From Chara braunii (lineage: Eukaryota; Streptophyta; Charophyceae; Charales; Characeae), in NCBI GenBank assembly GCA_003427395.1, contig BFEA01000929.1, positions 101,150-153,190 on the forward strand: a stretch of DNA of 52,041 nt, in the 5' to 3' direction. Positions within the stretch are counted from its first letter, which is position 1. Each line of letters opens with the position of its first letter. A program made the position numbers and the translations under genes. This document shows positions 42,191-52,041 of the stretch, in pieces. Under the pieces are notes generated by a model that saw nothing but the letters and a program-made list of their open reading frames with translations, did not search any database and was not told the origin of the DNA.

Positions 42191-42262
42191 AGCAGAGGAG
42201 ATTAGCATGGCCCCTGAACAAGGATGACTCACATAAATCCGGAAGGCCGTTTTTCTTTTTTT
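42191..42262 (+). pseudogene. U6 snRNA-derived sequence (3' two-thirds)
   Basis: GCAGAGGAGATTAGCATGGC, then CCCTGAACAAGGATGACTCA and CATAAATCC match U6 from the ACAGAG box to near the end, and a T-rich tract (GTTTTTCTTTTTTTT) follows like a Pol III terminator. The first 36 nt of U6 are not recognisable. It corresponds to the 15640-15733 segment of the inverted copy. Confidence 0.8.
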
Positions 42263-44608
42263 TGTTTACCATGCTCTATTTCCGTTCGGACCGACTTCCG
42301 TGCTGGTCAAACCGTAGTGCGCTAGCCGCATTGGCTGAGACGCGAGGAGAACGAAGAAGGCGACAGTGGGGCTCTCGATTGGCTCGAGCGCGAGAGAGAA
42401 GACGGGCAGGACGAGGCAGGAGGCTGCGCCGAGTGGACGTGCAAAAGAAGGGAGTGAATCAGGACGGGGGTTGATGCCAGATGCACACGGAGTGGGGGGT
42501 AAGCTGCTGCACGTTTCTTAGTCGGCTTCGACCTTCGGGGGTATCGTTCTACTACTAATATCGGCCACACTCGCCCCCGGGGTTCGCATCGGGGTATGGC
42601 TTAACGCAACTGCGCTAGCTCGACGGGGCGGAACAGTGGGCACCACGCAGGGCTAGTGACGGGCGAAGAACCTGGCGCGATTTTGCGTCGGGTACATGTA
42701 ACAAGAGAAACAACAGAGGTGGCCATGGCGGGCGACGGGATGGGCGCGGTCATTGTTAGATAGCTCGCACTATTCTTTGCGAAAGTAGGCGAGTGAAGGG
42801 AGGCTACGGGGGTTCTTTGGGTCAGCGAGCACAGTTGCGGAGTCAGATCGGAGCGAAAGTTAAGAGGTTGGGTGGTAGGAGGAGAGAGTGGTGCGCGAAG
42901 GCTATGGCGGAGTGTCGGAGGGAGAACGAAGGGGAGCGATATCGCACTCGATCCCCTATGGAATCGAGTGGGGTAAGAATGGAAATCGGGGTTTTAAAGT
43001 GGGGCGAATCAGACAACGAAGTTAGAATTGGTGGAAAATAAGTAGAGGAGGAGTTAGTGGGGAAAGTTAGTGCGCGAGCGATGGCGGGAGCAAAAAAAGA
43101 GGTGAGGGGCGAGAAATGCATATCTCGCTCGTTTCTAAATGAAACTGAGCGACAGAAGGTTGGTTTTAGAGGTTTTGATACACTGCGAGTGCGATGGTGA
43201 GGATGGATTGAGCGGTAAGGGGGTGGATTTGATAGTGGGGGAAATAGGAGCTGCGCGAGGGGGGGAGGATAGTTTTACAAGTGCGAATGTATCTGGCCGC
43301 AACCTAGTGGAAGATTCGTTCGAGTTGGCTCACAGTATCAATGGAATTGGCATGAGGCCGGCCGTGGTGTTGGAGACCTACCTGTTAACCGGCGTGCGAT
43401 CGAGCGGGTGACATCCTCATGAGTAGGAAGGGAGCAAGCACGTACCTTCAAAACTGGCGGTGAGGGGATGAGTGGAGAATCGAGCTATGGTGTGAGTTGT
43501 ATACGGGTAGGTGGACGAGCGAGTGGATACAAGATCACTACGTGATACCTGTCCTTAACACCTGAGGTCTTGATACGCATGAACCTGGCCATATGGGCGG
43601 CCAGATGAATTCTTGCTCCTAGGAGTTACGTAAGAGTAAGCCTTACCCGTCTTTCTTAATGGGTTGATGAGAGGGGAAGAATGATGGTGTTAGTGTTGGA
43701 CTCGGAGGGTAGCGGCTAGTTCTTGTACTACGATGATGACATGCTGTGCGAGAATAGTATAGGATTTGGGGTGTATCCAGCCAAGTTCCACGGATAGGTT
43801 CACTCCTATTTACTACGACCGAAGGGGGAACGACGTGCTGCGTTAGGACGTGTGTTGTTTGGTTACAGACCACGAATACTCTCTGTGAGTCGCCAGGAGC
43901 TGTCCAGCTGGCCCATGATCACATCGAGACTGGAAGACCGACCGAGTACATTGGGAAAGGAGAAGGAGAGGGGGAGATAGAAAAAGGAAGATTTTACCTG
44001 TTGACCCATATGCTGCTCGTCGTGGTAAGACCAGCCACAAAGACTTGGAGGCAAGCAGCGGGGAGTAGTCAATCTGCAGTACCGAATTGTCGTGCACCTG
44101 GCCGAAGTATTGTCTACCCTCGTCAGTCAGAGTCTCGCGTGGAACAGCGGGGAGCTGGCCTTCTTATCAGATTGAGGAGGACGGGTGACCAAAGTTCGGA
44201 CCACAGTATTGTGGCCAAGCACCGTCATGCATCCTGCTTAGTTATAGTGGTGGCCATAATCAGCTAAAAGTCTGTTACCTGGCGGCACTACTGTTGCGAT
44301 CGAGTTGGGTATTGTGCTATCTTACTTACCTGCTTCCCATACTGGCGGCGTTTGCAGGCTGCGACTGTTTTAATTGCTGACCATCGCTTCAACCGTGGCT
44401 CCGGGGAAGGCCAACCTCTATACTTTGAGCGCGGGGCACACAGAGTGGATACATTGTCTAAAGTATGGCTACTTAATGCTGCGTGGCTATAGTTTACCGG
44501 AGGAGTAATTACGTTGGGAAGAAGAGTTAATGTTGCGATTTGGGAGGTCATCGGGGGTTTACTTTGGCAGTTTAGCCTTGCTGACGAAGCTGGTACATTG
44601 GCCGCCAA
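42263..44608. other. Non-coding sequence upstream of the right LTR
   Basis: No gene is recognised. The stretch is G-rich to about 43.4 kb, the counterpart of the C-rich stretch at 14.95-15.6 kb on the other strand. No polypurine tract is visible directly before the LTR, which a 3' LTR should have. Confidence 0.5.
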
Positions 44609-45135
44609 TGCGGGGCTCTCAAGCGCTGAAGATTACTAGGCCCGCTCCAGAAAGATTTGAGAGCACCCCTCTTGTATCTAAGAGTCTCAAACTTCTTTCT
44701 TCTATCCTTCTCACTTTAAGTCTGGTCCTGATCTGAGGGGAAGGCGTCAGGCGGGATTGCAACCCGTAGGACCGCAGAAAGACTCTGTGGGGAGTCTGCC
44801 CACCGATTGCGGGAGCTCTGCCGGAGCCTAGGCGAGGCTCTGGAGGCAGGGAATCGACAGGTAAACCATTGCTTCCCCTCTATACACCCCAACAATAACC
44901 CCTATTTGTATTTCCCATTGCACCTCTGGCTGAATATATGGTGTGTAGCCTTATCTTATGTTTGGTTTGACTTTCAGGACACTTAATCAGGGTAAATAAA
45001 GGAATATTGTAAAGTTTTAGTTTACATTTTGTTTGACTGTGTGAACTCAGATTGTTAAAACGAAACTGCATCGGGGGAAAAGGCAGGATGGGGGTTTGTT
45101 TTGCTTGAGGGTTGGCTGGGTCATTAAGGCTGGAA

Positions 45136-46080
45136 GGTTCCCATAAGTTTGGGAAGACCCGGTGCTTTGTTTCTTTGGTTTTGCTTAGAGAAGTCAGACC
45201 CTTCTATAAGTTTAGGGGGTCTGATTTCTCTGGAGGCTGGTATGTCCCCATAAGTTTGGGGAGACCTAGTGCAGTGGCCTACATGGAGGGTCAGGGTGTT
45301 CTATAAGTTTAGGTGGCCTGGCTACTCTGACTTGTGAGAAGTTTGATTGTGGTTGATTTTCAGGGACTCAGGGAGCTCAATAAGTTTTGGTGCTTTGAGT
45401 TGCCTTGTTTTTCTTGGGTTTTTCTAAATTTCTTTTGTTTTTGAACGAGGAGGCCGAGCTGTTCTGTAAGTTCTGGTGGCTTAGTCCCTTCCTGCTTTTT
45501 ATTCTGAAGAAATAATCTTTGCAAAGACACAGACCCTTCTGTAAGTTCAGGGGGGTTGACTCGATGCCACACACATGATGGCTCAGATAGAAACGAATAT
45601 GACAGAGAGTTAGACCCTTCTGTAAGTTTAGGGGGTCTGGCTCAAAGCCTCGCACATGCTGGAACCCAATGATTATAACTTGGCTATACTTCATTATTAT
45701 TCTATCTAAGAAGGAGCTAATTAGACTGTTCTATAAGTTTAGGTGGTCTGACTATAGCCGTACCACAAACTGAAGAGAGTAAAATTAAGAATAAAACTTG
45801 TGGTAAGCTGGGGCAGGCTGAACTTGAGTAGTTAAGTCATATGCAACCTTAAAAGACAAAAGGGGAAGACAGATATATACAACTTGGATACTTTAAATAA
45901 TTCAGGGCGACTAGAGTGGTCTAGTCATGTGCCCAAAGAAGAAAAAAATAGTTGTGCCCTCTGTCTGTGTATATTTAGCCAAGTCAGAACGCTCTATAAG
46001 TTTAGGTATTCTGACTCTAGGCCTGACTAAGTTGGGTGTGCTCTGTAAGTTCAGGCGGCCTGACCTATACCTTATGTAAG
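45136..46080 (+). repeat. Hairpin-module array, right LTR
   Basis: It has the same modules as at 25249-26180. Several arms pair better here, for example GTCAGAA/TTCTGAC and AGAC/GTCT. The first module is TTCCC/GGGAA where the left LTR has TCCCC/GGGGA. Confidence 0.75.
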
Positions 46081-46400
46081 ATGGGTATAAAGGGTTAAAT
46101 CATTGAGAGGTCATGAACTATTGTTTGTTCAGGTTAACTTGGGGCTGGTGAGAGTACTTACCTTTGTGGTATGGCTTGCATGTGACTGAGTGAGGCCACT
46201 ACTTAGTCTAAGTTTCAGGTTGATAGGTAGTTGCTTTAGTTGCTCACCACGTGCTAGAGCCATAGGAGTTAGTGTCAATTCCTCTATTTTCTGTAACAAT
46301 TTCTTTTATACTTAGATCAATTCCTGCATTTTCTGATATTTTTTCTTACACTTGGCTTTGTATAAATCTTTACAAGCTACTTTCTCTACGAGAAGCGATG

Positions 46401-47030
46401 CCGAAATTTCTACAAATCCAAGGAGTTAGTTGAATTTTGACTTGTCAAAAATTCATCTTTGTCTTTTCTCATATCTGACCTACTTAAAGTCTGGGAAGTC
46501 TCCTTTTCTAAAGAGAGTGCTGCCCAAATTTTTGCTAATTCAAGAAGTTAGACAAAATTAAACTTTGAGAAACCAAAGTTGTTTTCCAATTCTGAACTTA
46601 GCCTTATATAAATTTTAGAATAACACTTTTCTAGAGAGAGTGCTGCCGAAATTTCTACAAAACTAAAGAGTTAGTTGAATCTTGTCTAAGTTGAACTCAG
46701 ATTGTCTTTTGAGTTCATATCTGACTAGTTAAAATCTGGGAAGTCTCCCTTTCTAAAGAGAGTGCTGCTAAAATTTCTACTATTTGAGGGAGTTGGACAA
46801 AATATAATTTTCCAGAGTTAGAAATTATTTCTGCTTTTATACCTAACTTAGTATAAATCTGGAAATCCTCCCTTTCTTAAGGAGATGATGCCCAAATTTT
46901 TGTTATTTCAGAAAGTTAGACATAATTTTAACTTTCTGGAGCTAAAAATTATTTATGCCTTTATATCTGGACTTATATAAATTCTAGAAAGGCACTTTCC
47001 CTACGGGAAGCGGTGCCGAAATTTTCTTAG
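46401..47030 (+). repeat. About 120-bp tandem repeats, right LTR
   Basis: Five units, collinear with 26517-27135. Confidence 0.82.
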
Positions 47031-49341
47031 TTTCAAGGAGATCGATTACATTTTGACAAGTGGTGATTTTGATAAGTCAACTCTGACTGAAGGAAGATTT
47101 TGCCATCTTGCTTAGAGGTNGGCCTAGATATAGTTAACTAGGATGATTTGGGTAAGATCAAGATGTGGAGATTGTTCTCCATGGACTTATAGGTTTAGCC
47201 TGGGGCATTGACCTGTCATGTGTTATAGGCCTTCTTGATCAATTGATTCAAAATCCAGACTAGATTCATGTTCATCCCTTGAGGATCATTATCTGTTATC
47301 ACTGATAACAGATGGTTGCCGATTCGTCGGTCTATGACTCAATTCCAACCCACCCTCCACACTCAACCTAAAAGACTTTAGCTTTGGTGATTTCGTTATT
47401 TCATTAATGTTTTACCCGGACTTTTATTGAATGGCCATTTAGCAAAGGTACCGAGTATTTAATTGAGGTTGGTTGGACAGGAAGTTTGGGGCTAGCATGG
47501 CTAAAGCGAGGGTATGAGTGTCGAAGATGGTTGGGGTTGACTCCGTGTAGTGCGTGGGCTGTTGATTTGACTCGTTGATGTGATTGCAGGTATGTGCTGT
47601 GAATCAGATTTTGGATTTGGTTGCCTGCGATCATATATATGCATATAATTGTGAGGGACCTCAGTGAGAGTGTTCGAAGTGATCGTCGCATACTTCACCC
47701 TTTATATATATATATATATACATGGGTGTACTTAGGGTGAATGTCTGCATGAGCTAAGGAGCCCCGTGCAAAAAGCATACTCAGAAGTTTAGAGTGAGAA
47801 CCCCAGGGAAAACCCTTCCTTTTTGCTTTGCTTTTTGAGGATTTTGTTAGTCGGACGTTGGTCTTGTGCCGGGAGTCAAGGTCCTTGTCGAGGACATCCC
47901 GAGCCCTAGGCTTTGCAGGGAGGGTCTTTCCCTCGCACAGAACCTATTTGCTTTGCCCATCAAGGCACCCCACCGTGAGGGCAGAAGCGCCGCGAGGGCC
48001 AAACGGCATGTCCTTTAGCCGTTCAATATCGTGTGGGGTAGCCCCTCACGATATATTCCTTTAGCCATTCAGTATCATGAGGCCGGAGCCGCGATTACCA
48101 CATAGGGTTGGCATTGTTTGTTCGTATGAGATAAGCCCGCAGCTACGCGTCCTTATATCAGAATCCCGCGCGCGACATTCCGTCGCCCTAGTAGTGTGTA
48201 AAAGTTATGGGATCAAAAGGGACCAGCACATACGGACGAATGTTCCGGACTACTATAGGCCGCCGACACCGCGCGAAAAAGGGGAGGGTACCCCAGGGCT
48301 ATGATTTTATTTGCTAGGGAGGGGAACCGTCAGCCTATTCCTTATCCTTTGCTTTGTAGAGATTTTTTATGGTTGGACGTTGTAGTCCGTGGCAGCCGTC
48401 AAAGTCAAACCCCTTGACTTTCGCCCAGGCCCAGGGACAACTTACCCCTAGGGCCGCGAGAGATGGCTACCACCACATGTATAAAACCTGTGTACCACCC
48501 ACTCCACATAAGGGTGCAGAAGAGGGTGTGCGGTCCTCAACCTCACATGGCGGTTGTCCAGGGTCGAGGGATTAACCCTCAAGGCGCGTGTCAGCCGACA
48601 CTTGAGTGTCGAATGTGACCCTCAAGATTAACGAGGACCGCATAAGTATGGGTACCACATGGTACGCCATCATTGCGACCGCTTGTGAGCGTTTGCATTA
48701 TGAGTCAATATGAGTTTGGCCCTGTGTCCGCTCAGTTTTATATTAAGTCCCGCGCTCGATGCTTATCTAATTTCCGCATCAGAGAGTTATGGGTTGGCTA
48801 CCGAGGGGCAAGGAGCGTTGTCGCGTAGATAGCGTTGTGTCATTTCGTGTGCGTGTGTGTGTTGTTGTCTTGTGATTGTTAGAGTGGTGTGTGCGTGGTG
48901 TGTGGGATGCGTCCTAGTCGACCGACGACAAGCCGCGCTTGGGAATTCAGCCCCCCCATGATGCCGGTTCTCGTGCGGGTCCGATAGAGGCGTATTACCG
49001 CGCGTAACCCGTATGCTACAGCGAACGAGAAACGCCCTCGGCTGGTTCACCTCTGCGACTGCAACTGATTAACTCTCGTACTGTGGACAGGTAGCTCGGC
49101 GGGGATACGCCCACCGAAGGGAGGTGACAACTCCCGTAAGGTGTAGGTTAGTCGTGCCTCGCGTAGGCCCTATCCTGTCGTAGGGGCTCGCGAGAGGTAT
49201 GGCTGGCGCACTCGGTCGAGCGGCTTAAGGAAGCTCCACATGTATTATTTGCGACGAAGGATTTAAACCAACTCCTGTGTGACGCGGTCGGGAGGGTCCC
49301 GTGCTGCCCTAGTGCAGTGTCAGACCAATGCGCTCGACAGG

Positions 49342-49360
49342 TGGCGCCGTCGCCGGGGAT
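49342..49360 (+). promoter_or_regulatory. Primer-binding site of the next element
   Basis: TGGCGCCGTCGCCGGGGAT, tRNA-Asp type with one change, lies two bases after the LTR. Its presence after the right LTR shows the head-to-tail arrangement. Confidence 0.85.
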
Positions 49361-49611
49361 AACGGAAAGCCTACCGCTGTCCTTGGTGGAACGATACCCG
49401 GCTATGAGAAGTGAATGGGAAAAGGCAAAAAGGAAATGACGAGAAGGTAAGGAAAAATAATAAATTACTAAGTATAGGTGAGGAAGTTTACCTAGTTGAG
49501 TTAGGGGAAGTATGAGGGACGATCGTGTTAGCATTGGGTAAAGTATGTACTAAGGGTTAGGTAAGACGGATGAAATAGACCGGTCAAGGTGTAATATTGA
49601 ATAAGGGGGTG

Positions 49612-49632
49612 TGTTTGTTTTTCTCTTGTCAG
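49612..49632 (+). promoter_or_regulatory. Candidate 3' splice site before gag
   Basis: TTTGTTTTTCTCTTGTCAG ends 27 bases before the gag ATG. The left copy has CTTGTGAAGG here, so the AG is displaced. Confidence 0.3.
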
Positions 49633-49659
49633 GGAGCTTGAAGAGAAAGGTTTGGCAAT

Positions 49660-51940
49660 ATGTCGCAGGGCGGCGGCGCATCGGGTGCTCCCAAGAAGGG
49701 CATGACGCTCAATGACCTCATCGCGGCCATTGATCGGCATGAAAGGAACCCGAGCAATATCCCTAAGGTCGATACCTTCCATTTTTGTGGAGAGAGAGTC
49801 TTAGAATGGCTAGAGCGGGTAGAACAAGTTTTGGTCGAGCGGTCGGATGTTGTAAAGTTTCAGCGCATTCTCCATTATGTCCTCCACAGCTACCACCAGG
49901 AAGTGAAGAAAGTTATAGATGCGGCTCAAGGTAGCTGGGAAAGGTTCAAGGTCGGAATGCAGAGGAAGTATCGCTTGGGAGATGGATTGTTGACCACCGC
50001 AGACCTTGAGGCAATAAACAAAGAGGATTTTACGACGATAGGGGCCTTTGTTCAGGAATTCCAAAAGAGGGCGCGGAAGGTCCATGGGATTTTGGAGGAG
50101 GCATAGTGCGCCATCTTCTTGGGGCTACTCACGACATCGGAGACCGTCGAGCTGACAAGACATGGAGGGGGTAGCACCAAGCTCACCTGGGGCACTATTA
50201 ATAGAGGGGTGGAAGTTGGATGTTTGGACCAGGTGGAGCAACGTCAGGTACACCTGCAAAGGCAGAAGAGAACGAAGAGAGATGCGACCGCTGCTGGGAC
50301 CCGGAGAGTAAAAAGGATTCTCACGGACATACTGGCGCAACTGGGATATGCGACAGAGCCGGTGGTGCAAAGAAGGGTAGTGATGGTCGTCCAGGTGAAA
50401 GGAAAGGAGCCAGTGGTGGAATAGGCCGTTGAGGAAGAGCTCTGGGAAGAGGAAGAGCCGGTGCCGCAACACTTGACGAAAGCCCAACGCAAATTGCGTA
50501 ACTTGGCGCAGGGCGGGCAGGGCTCAGGAAAAGGGCAGGCGCCCCAGGGCCTCGCGGCGGCTCCTGCAAATGTGGCAGCTCCATCATCTAGTATGGGCCG
50601 CTCACAAGGAGGGGCACCTTTCTATGGACAGTGGCCCTGGCCGGTGATCAATATAATTGTACCATGGGGCAGCCCGCCGCCAGTAACCGGGCCACAGATG
50701 AGTATGCCGCCACCCATCTACCCCGCAGCCCAGGCCCAGCCTATGGCCCCGCCACCGTCGCCCGCTCCCAGTTCACAAGGAGGCGTGGTTGGAGGTGGGA
50801 ACCAGGGGCAGGGCAACCAAGGCAACGGAGGAAGGGGCGGAGGAAGGGGGAGAGGCAGGAATGGCGGTGGAAGGGCAGGACAGTGGAATGGTCAAGGCCG
50901 TGGGAACCAAAGCCAAGGGTATCAAGGCCAAGGGAGCCAAGGCCAAGGGGATAGGGGAAGTCAGGGATACGGAAAACCCTGTTTTGACTGGAGGTCAACC
51001 ATCTGCCAACATTGTGACCAGCAAGGCCACACTATAAGGTTTTGTAATAAAAGGCGGGAAGACGAGAAGAGCGGACTGATTTCCTCCACTATGGACGGGA
51101 ACATTTACGATCACTTTGGGGAGTTCATTGACAGAAGGCTCGGGGGAATGAGAGCGGAAGCCCAACGAAGGGCGGCAGCCGGGCCACTACCTCCTGCCAC
51201 ATTCAGACTGTGGCAGGAGAAGAAAGGACCATCAGTGGGGATAGAAGAATTCAGGTTATAGCAAGAAAAGGAAGAACCACCGATTGAGGTACAAAAAGTG
51301 GGGAGTGACGAGGAAGTAACTCTAGGGCCACGTGGAGGAAGTAAGAGGGAAGAACCCATAATTATCGAATCGGATGACGAGGACGAGGAGACAAGGATGG
51401 AATCGTCGTCCATCTTACTGGGGAAGATGAAGGACCTACTGGATAAGGTGGGAAGGTACCAACAGAAGTTGGTAGACCTCTGTGAGAAAGTGAGGGAATG
51501 GAAGTCCAGCATCCCCAAGGTATTCCTGTAGGACTCCGGCCCGGAAACAGCGCCTGGGCGACCTGAAGTAAATGTGGTGGGATCGGGGCCACAATCGGGA
51601 GTGATGGGGAGACCCCTCACCCCTCAGGCCCGGCTGGCGCAGGCAGCATGAAAGAGAAGTCAAGCCAAGGCCAGTACCAGCCAAGAGCCTCCGAGGAAAG
51701 AGCCGGAACCGGGAAAAAGGAAAGAGGCCGTGGAAGTGGAAGATGACGATGATGAAGAGGAAGAAGACGAGAGGCTGCGCCAAGAAGAGGATCAGAGAGC
51801 GGAGCAGCGGAGAAGGAAAAAGGGAACCAGGGAAGAGGTCGAACTAGTCATACGTGACGGACCGCCTAAGAAGAAGAAATACGCGGTTCGGCTGGAAGAG
51901 GGATTTAATGTAGAGAGAGTAATCGACTGGCTGCTGGAAG
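49660..51940 (+). pseudogene. gag of the downstream element (broken, truncated)
   Basis: One frame runs from the ATG at 49660 with stops TAG 50104, TAG 50422, TAG 51259, TAG 51529 and TGA 51649, and no frameshift up to 51940. It retains the 13 bp lost from the left copy, so the capsid part (VIDAAQGSWERFKVGMQRKY) is whole. The zinc knuckle is CQHCDQQGHTIRFC. An acidic tail precedes the point where similarity to the left copy ends, just before the protease, because unrelated GC-rich DNA is joined there. Confidence 0.87.
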
Positions 51941-52041
51941 CAGGGTTGTCGAGCCCCGGCCCCGGGGTCCCGACGGGGGTCCCGGGGGCCCCGGGGGCCG
52001 GAGGTCGGCACCTCTGGCCCCGATAAAAAAAGTAAAAAAAA
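51941..52041. other. GC-rich insertion at the window edge
   Basis: After LLEAG the gag sequence gives way to about 80 bases of very GC-rich DNA with palindromic parts (CCCCGGCCCCGGGG, GGGGGCCCCGGGGGCC) and an A-rich end (GATAAAAAAAGTAAAAAAAA). It may be the start of a retroposon. The window ends here. Confidence 0.5.

Larger units (their letters stand above)
40880..42262 (+). repeat. U6-bearing repeat, plus-strand copy
   Basis: Collinear with the minus strand of 15640-16960: AATACCCTTACAAGGGTAT (40879), a region near ATCGACGTAA, AGCCCTATAGGTT (41443), CTACGGAGGTTCGGGG (41475), then two U6-like segments. It lies 2.3 kb upstream of the right LTR. Confidence 0.75.
24722..49339 (+). mobile_element. 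Giant Ty3/gypsy LTR element, about 24.6 kb
   Basis: Order: LTR (24722-29462), primer site, gag, protease, RT, RNase H, integrase, second gag-like ORF, 5.4 kb non-coding with a U6-bearing repeat, LTR (44609-49339). The RT-RNase H-integrase order defines Ty3/gypsy. I treat the right LTR as this element's 3' LTR because, on the minus strand at 10.9-17 kb, the same U6-bearing repeat again lies upstream of the same LTR. Against this, no polypurine tract stands before 44609, and the sequence continues into another primer site and gag. The alternative is two separate insertions side by side. All coding parts are broken. Confidence 0.65.
44609..49339 (+). repeat. Right LTR, 4.73 kb
   Basis: Collinear with the left LTR over its full length with scattered substitutions and small indels. 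It ends GCTCGACA before another primer site. It carries the same hairpin modules (45136-46080), 120-bp repeats (46401-47030), a shorter (TA)n block near 47704 and the strong hairpin at 48027. One ambiguous base (n) lies at 47120. Confidence 0.87.

Noticed and set aside
47120-47120. Single ambiguous base (n)
   Set aside because: One uncalled base in the right LTR. Not a gap or biological feature.

Overview
The window is eukaryotic, repeat-dominated nuclear DNA. I find no intact host gene. Long homopolymers, (TC)n/(GA)n/(CA)n microsatellites, poly(A)-tailed retroelements, Ty3/gypsy elements with multi-kilobase LTRs and a tRNA-Asp primer site, and many foldback transposons all point to a large plant-type genome. 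The gag and pol wording closely resembles retroelement proteins I remember from the charophyte alga Chara braunii. That assignment is from memory and unverified.

Layout. 1-1.95 kb: a tRNA-derived SINE, a run of 38 G and a foldback element. About 1.96-8.64 kb (minus strand): a nearly full-length LINE with ORF1 (two CCHC knuckles), ORF2 (APE endonuclease, reverse transcriptase, zf-RVT-like Cys/His region) and a 41-base poly(A) tail, broken by several stops. 8.6-10.9 kb: unassigned. 10.94-13.73 kb (minus strand): a 5'-truncated LTR of the gypsy family seen on the right. 13.7-17 kb (minus strand): degenerate 3' non-coding sequence of that family, including two U6 snRNA-derived segments. 18.1-24.2 kb: a dense cluster of foldback MITEs of at least six groups, a second SINE, microsatellites and tiny poly(A) insertions flanked by short direct repeats.

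24.72-49.34 kb (plus strand): a giant Ty3/gypsy element. It has a 4.74-kb LTR, a primer-binding site, gag, protease, RT, RNase H and integrase, then a second gag-like ORF with its own CCHC knuckle, then about 5.4 kb of non-coding DNA carrying another U6-derived pair, then a second 4.73-kb LTR. Another primer site and gag follow directly (49.34-51.94 kb), so the elements lie head to tail. A GC-rich insertion interrupts the second gag at about 51.94 kb.

The coding parts are all decayed. Where the two gag copies can be compared, most new stops are transitions (CAG to TAG, CGA to TGA, TGG to TAG or TGA). Two TAG stops sit at the same place in both copies. The observations I rate highest are the U6-derived pair in the element's 3' region (seen twice, in opposite orientations), an array of hairpins in the LTR with a constant loop and varying self-complementary stems, and the second capsid-like ORF downstream of pol.
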